This document shows positions 5,538-6,801 of a stretch of 6,801 bases of DNA, in pieces. The notes beneath the pieces were generated by a model that worked only from the letters and a program-made list of their open reading frames with translations, had not been told where the DNA came from and ran no database searches. The position numbers and the translations under genes are program-made. Origin of the DNA: JAYEJW01 sp034716535 (GTDB taxonomy: Bacteria; Pseudomonadota; Gammaproteobacteria; Chromatiales; Chromatiaceae); assembly GCA_034716535.1 (NCBI GenBank), contig JAYEJW010000547.1:1-6801 (forward strand), given 5' to 3'. Numbering within the stretch: the first letter of the stretch is position 1; every line of letters begins with the position of its first letter.

Positions 5538-6801
5538 TCAATACACCCGTTCCTTGGGCGGGAAGGTCTCGACGGTCAGGGGTTTGGTCCGCACCGGCTT
5601 CCAGTCCATGCGGTCATCTTCCCTGAAGTAGAGGCTGTGCTTCATCCAGTTGACGTCGTCGCGCTTCGGGTAATCGATGCGGGAGTGGGCGCCACGGCTC
5701 TCCCGGCGCTGCAGGGCGGAGAGCAGGGTCGCCATGCCCACGTCCACGAGATTGTCCAGCTCCAGCGCCTCGATGCGCGCGGTGTTGAAGGTGTTGCTGT
5801 GGTCTTTGAGCCGCACCCGATCCATGCGCTCCCGCAGTGCCTTCAGCTTTTCCACGCCCTCCGCCATGTGCTCCTCGGTGCGAAAGACGCCGCAATGATC
5901 CTCCATGAACCTGCGCAGATCCTCCTTGACGGCGTATAGGCTCTCGCCCTCACCCTTGCGATCCCACCGCGCCAGGCGCGCGACCGCCGGCTCGATCGCA
6001 TCCTCGGTCAGCGGCCGGTGGTTGGGGTTCTCCTTGAGGTAGTCGATGATGTCGTTGCCCGCGGCTCTACCGAACACCAGGATATCCAGCAGCGAGTTGC
6101 CCCCCAGCCGGTTTGCACCGTGCACCGAGACGCAGGCGCACTCGCCTGCCGCGTAGAGGCCCGGCACGACCTCCTCGGGTCCGTGGCGGGCCGGCGCGAC
6201 CACGCGGGCGAACCGGTCGGTCGGGATACCGCCCATGGCATAGTGGGCGGTGGGAAAGACGGGGATGGCCTCCTCGGCGGGATCGATCCCCAGGAAGGTC
6301 CGGCAGATGTCGCTGATACCCGGCAGGCGGCGATGCACCACGTCCGGGCCCAGGTGATCGAGCTTGAGCAGAACGAAGTCACCTCGATCGCCGCAGCCCC
6401 TGCCCTCTCTCACCTCGGTGGCGATGGCCCGGCTGACGACGTCGCGGCTGGCGAGATCCAGCGCCCGCGGCGCATAGCGCTCCATGAAACGCTCGCCGCG
6501 TACATTCATCAGATAACCGCCCTCGCCGCGGGCCGCCTCCGTGATCAGCATGCCCTTGCCGGCGACGCCCGTGGGGTGGAACTGGAAGAACTCCATGTCC
6601 TGCAGGGGCACGCCGGCGCGCAGGGCCATGGCCATGCCGTCTCCGGTGTTGATGAAGGCGTTGGTGCTGGTACGGAACACCTGCCCGTAGCCGCCGGTGG
6701 CAAGCAGGGTGGTCTTGGCCTCGATGATCAGGGGCTCGCCGGTCTCGATCTCCAGCACCAGGGCGCCAAGGATGTAACCCTCATCGTCCCGCAGCAGGTC
6801 A
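5538..6801 (-). CDS. sdhA: Succinate dehydrogenase flavoprotein subunit (partial, 5' end outside window)
   Basis: SdhA oxidises succinate to fumarate using covalently bound FAD, in the TCA cycle and respiratory chain. About 420 C-terminal residues are present, ending at a TGA at 5538. The E. coli protein has 588, so about 170 N-terminal residues are missing. These include the GxGxxG FAD loop and the histidine that binds FAD covalently. The reading frame stays open to the window edge with no stop, starting with residues DLLRDDEGYILGALVLE. Visible catalytic landmarks are ATGGYGQVF, FQFHPTG with the substrate histidine, TEAARGEGG, the SRDVVSRAI arginine that acts as proton shuttle, PTAHYAMGGIPT, and HGANRLGGNSLLD with the substrate-binding arginine. 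The C-terminal region ends with the usual HSRIDYPKRDD and WMKHSL segments. sdhC and sdhD, and the operon promoter, are expected beyond the right edge. Confidence 0.95.
   Translation of the reverse strand, partial: DLLRDDEGYILGALVLEIETGEPLIIEAKTTLLATGGYGQVFRTSTNAFINTGDGMAMALRAGVPLQDMEFFQFHPTGVAGKGMLITEAARGEGGYLMNVRGERFMERYAPRALDLASRDVVSRAIATEVREGRGCGDRGDFVLLKLDHLGPDVVHRRLPGISDICRTFLGIDPAEEAIPVFPTAHYAMGGIPTDRFARVVAPARHGPEEVVPGLYAAGECACVSVHGANRLGGNSLLDILVFGRAAGNDIIDYLKENPNHRPLTEDAIEPAVARLARWDRKGEGESLYAVKEDLRRFMEDHCGVFRTEEHMAEGVEKLKALRERMDRVRLKDHSNTFNTARIEALELDNLVDVGMATLLSALQRRESRGAHSRIDYPKRDDVNWMKHSLYFREDDRMDWKPVRTKPLTVETFPPKERVY

Noticed and set aside
4853..5626. 257-codon plus-strand frame opposite sdhB
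   Set aside because: It is antisense to sdhB, whose cluster ligands are all present. It has no recognisable domain.

Overview
The window looks like chromosome from a GC-rich gammaproteobacterium. On the minus strand it carries the distal part of a succinate dehydrogenase operon in the order sdhA-sdhB-sdhE. It also has a YgfX/CptA-family gene, whose usual partner is sdhE in gammaproteobacteria. The SdhA and SdhB proteins read very like the Escherichia coli subunits. The genus cannot be named from this sequence alone.

Layout: (1) 1-36, minus strand: the first 12 codons of a gene that runs off the left edge, beginning like an FAD/NAD-binding flavoprotein. (2) 37-237: a divergent intergenic region with two inverted repeats, one a perfect 10-bp stem just before the next start codon. 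(3) 238-2961, plus: one long gene for a 907-residue multidomain redox protein. It runs pyridoxamine-phosphate-oxidase-like flavin domain, YiiM-type MOSC plus 3-alpha, flavohemoglobin-type FAD/NAD reductase, then plant-type 2Fe-2S ferredoxin. (4) 2962-3181: no intact gene, but a decayed fragment of a sigma-54-dependent activator. (5) 3182-3652, minus: ygfX. (6) 3653-3927: an intergenic region holding two identical palindromic repeats. (7) 3928-4548, plus: yjdF, a DUF2238 membrane protein. (8) 4560-6801, minus: sdhE, sdhB and the 3' two-thirds of sdhA.

How the genes work together: SdhA and SdhB form the catalytic arm of respiratory complex II, and SdhE promotes covalent FAD attachment to SdhA. 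YgfX is normally next to SdhE, but here yjdF lies between them in the opposite orientation, suggesting a local rearrangement. The large fusion protein is a separate unit. It appears to carry a complete electron path, NAD(P)H to FAD to 2Fe-2S to a molybdenum-cofactor MOSC centre, so it may be a self-sufficient reductase for N-hydroxylated or similar compounds. It is the most interesting item in the window. The substrate, and the role of its N-terminal flavin-type domain, are inference.
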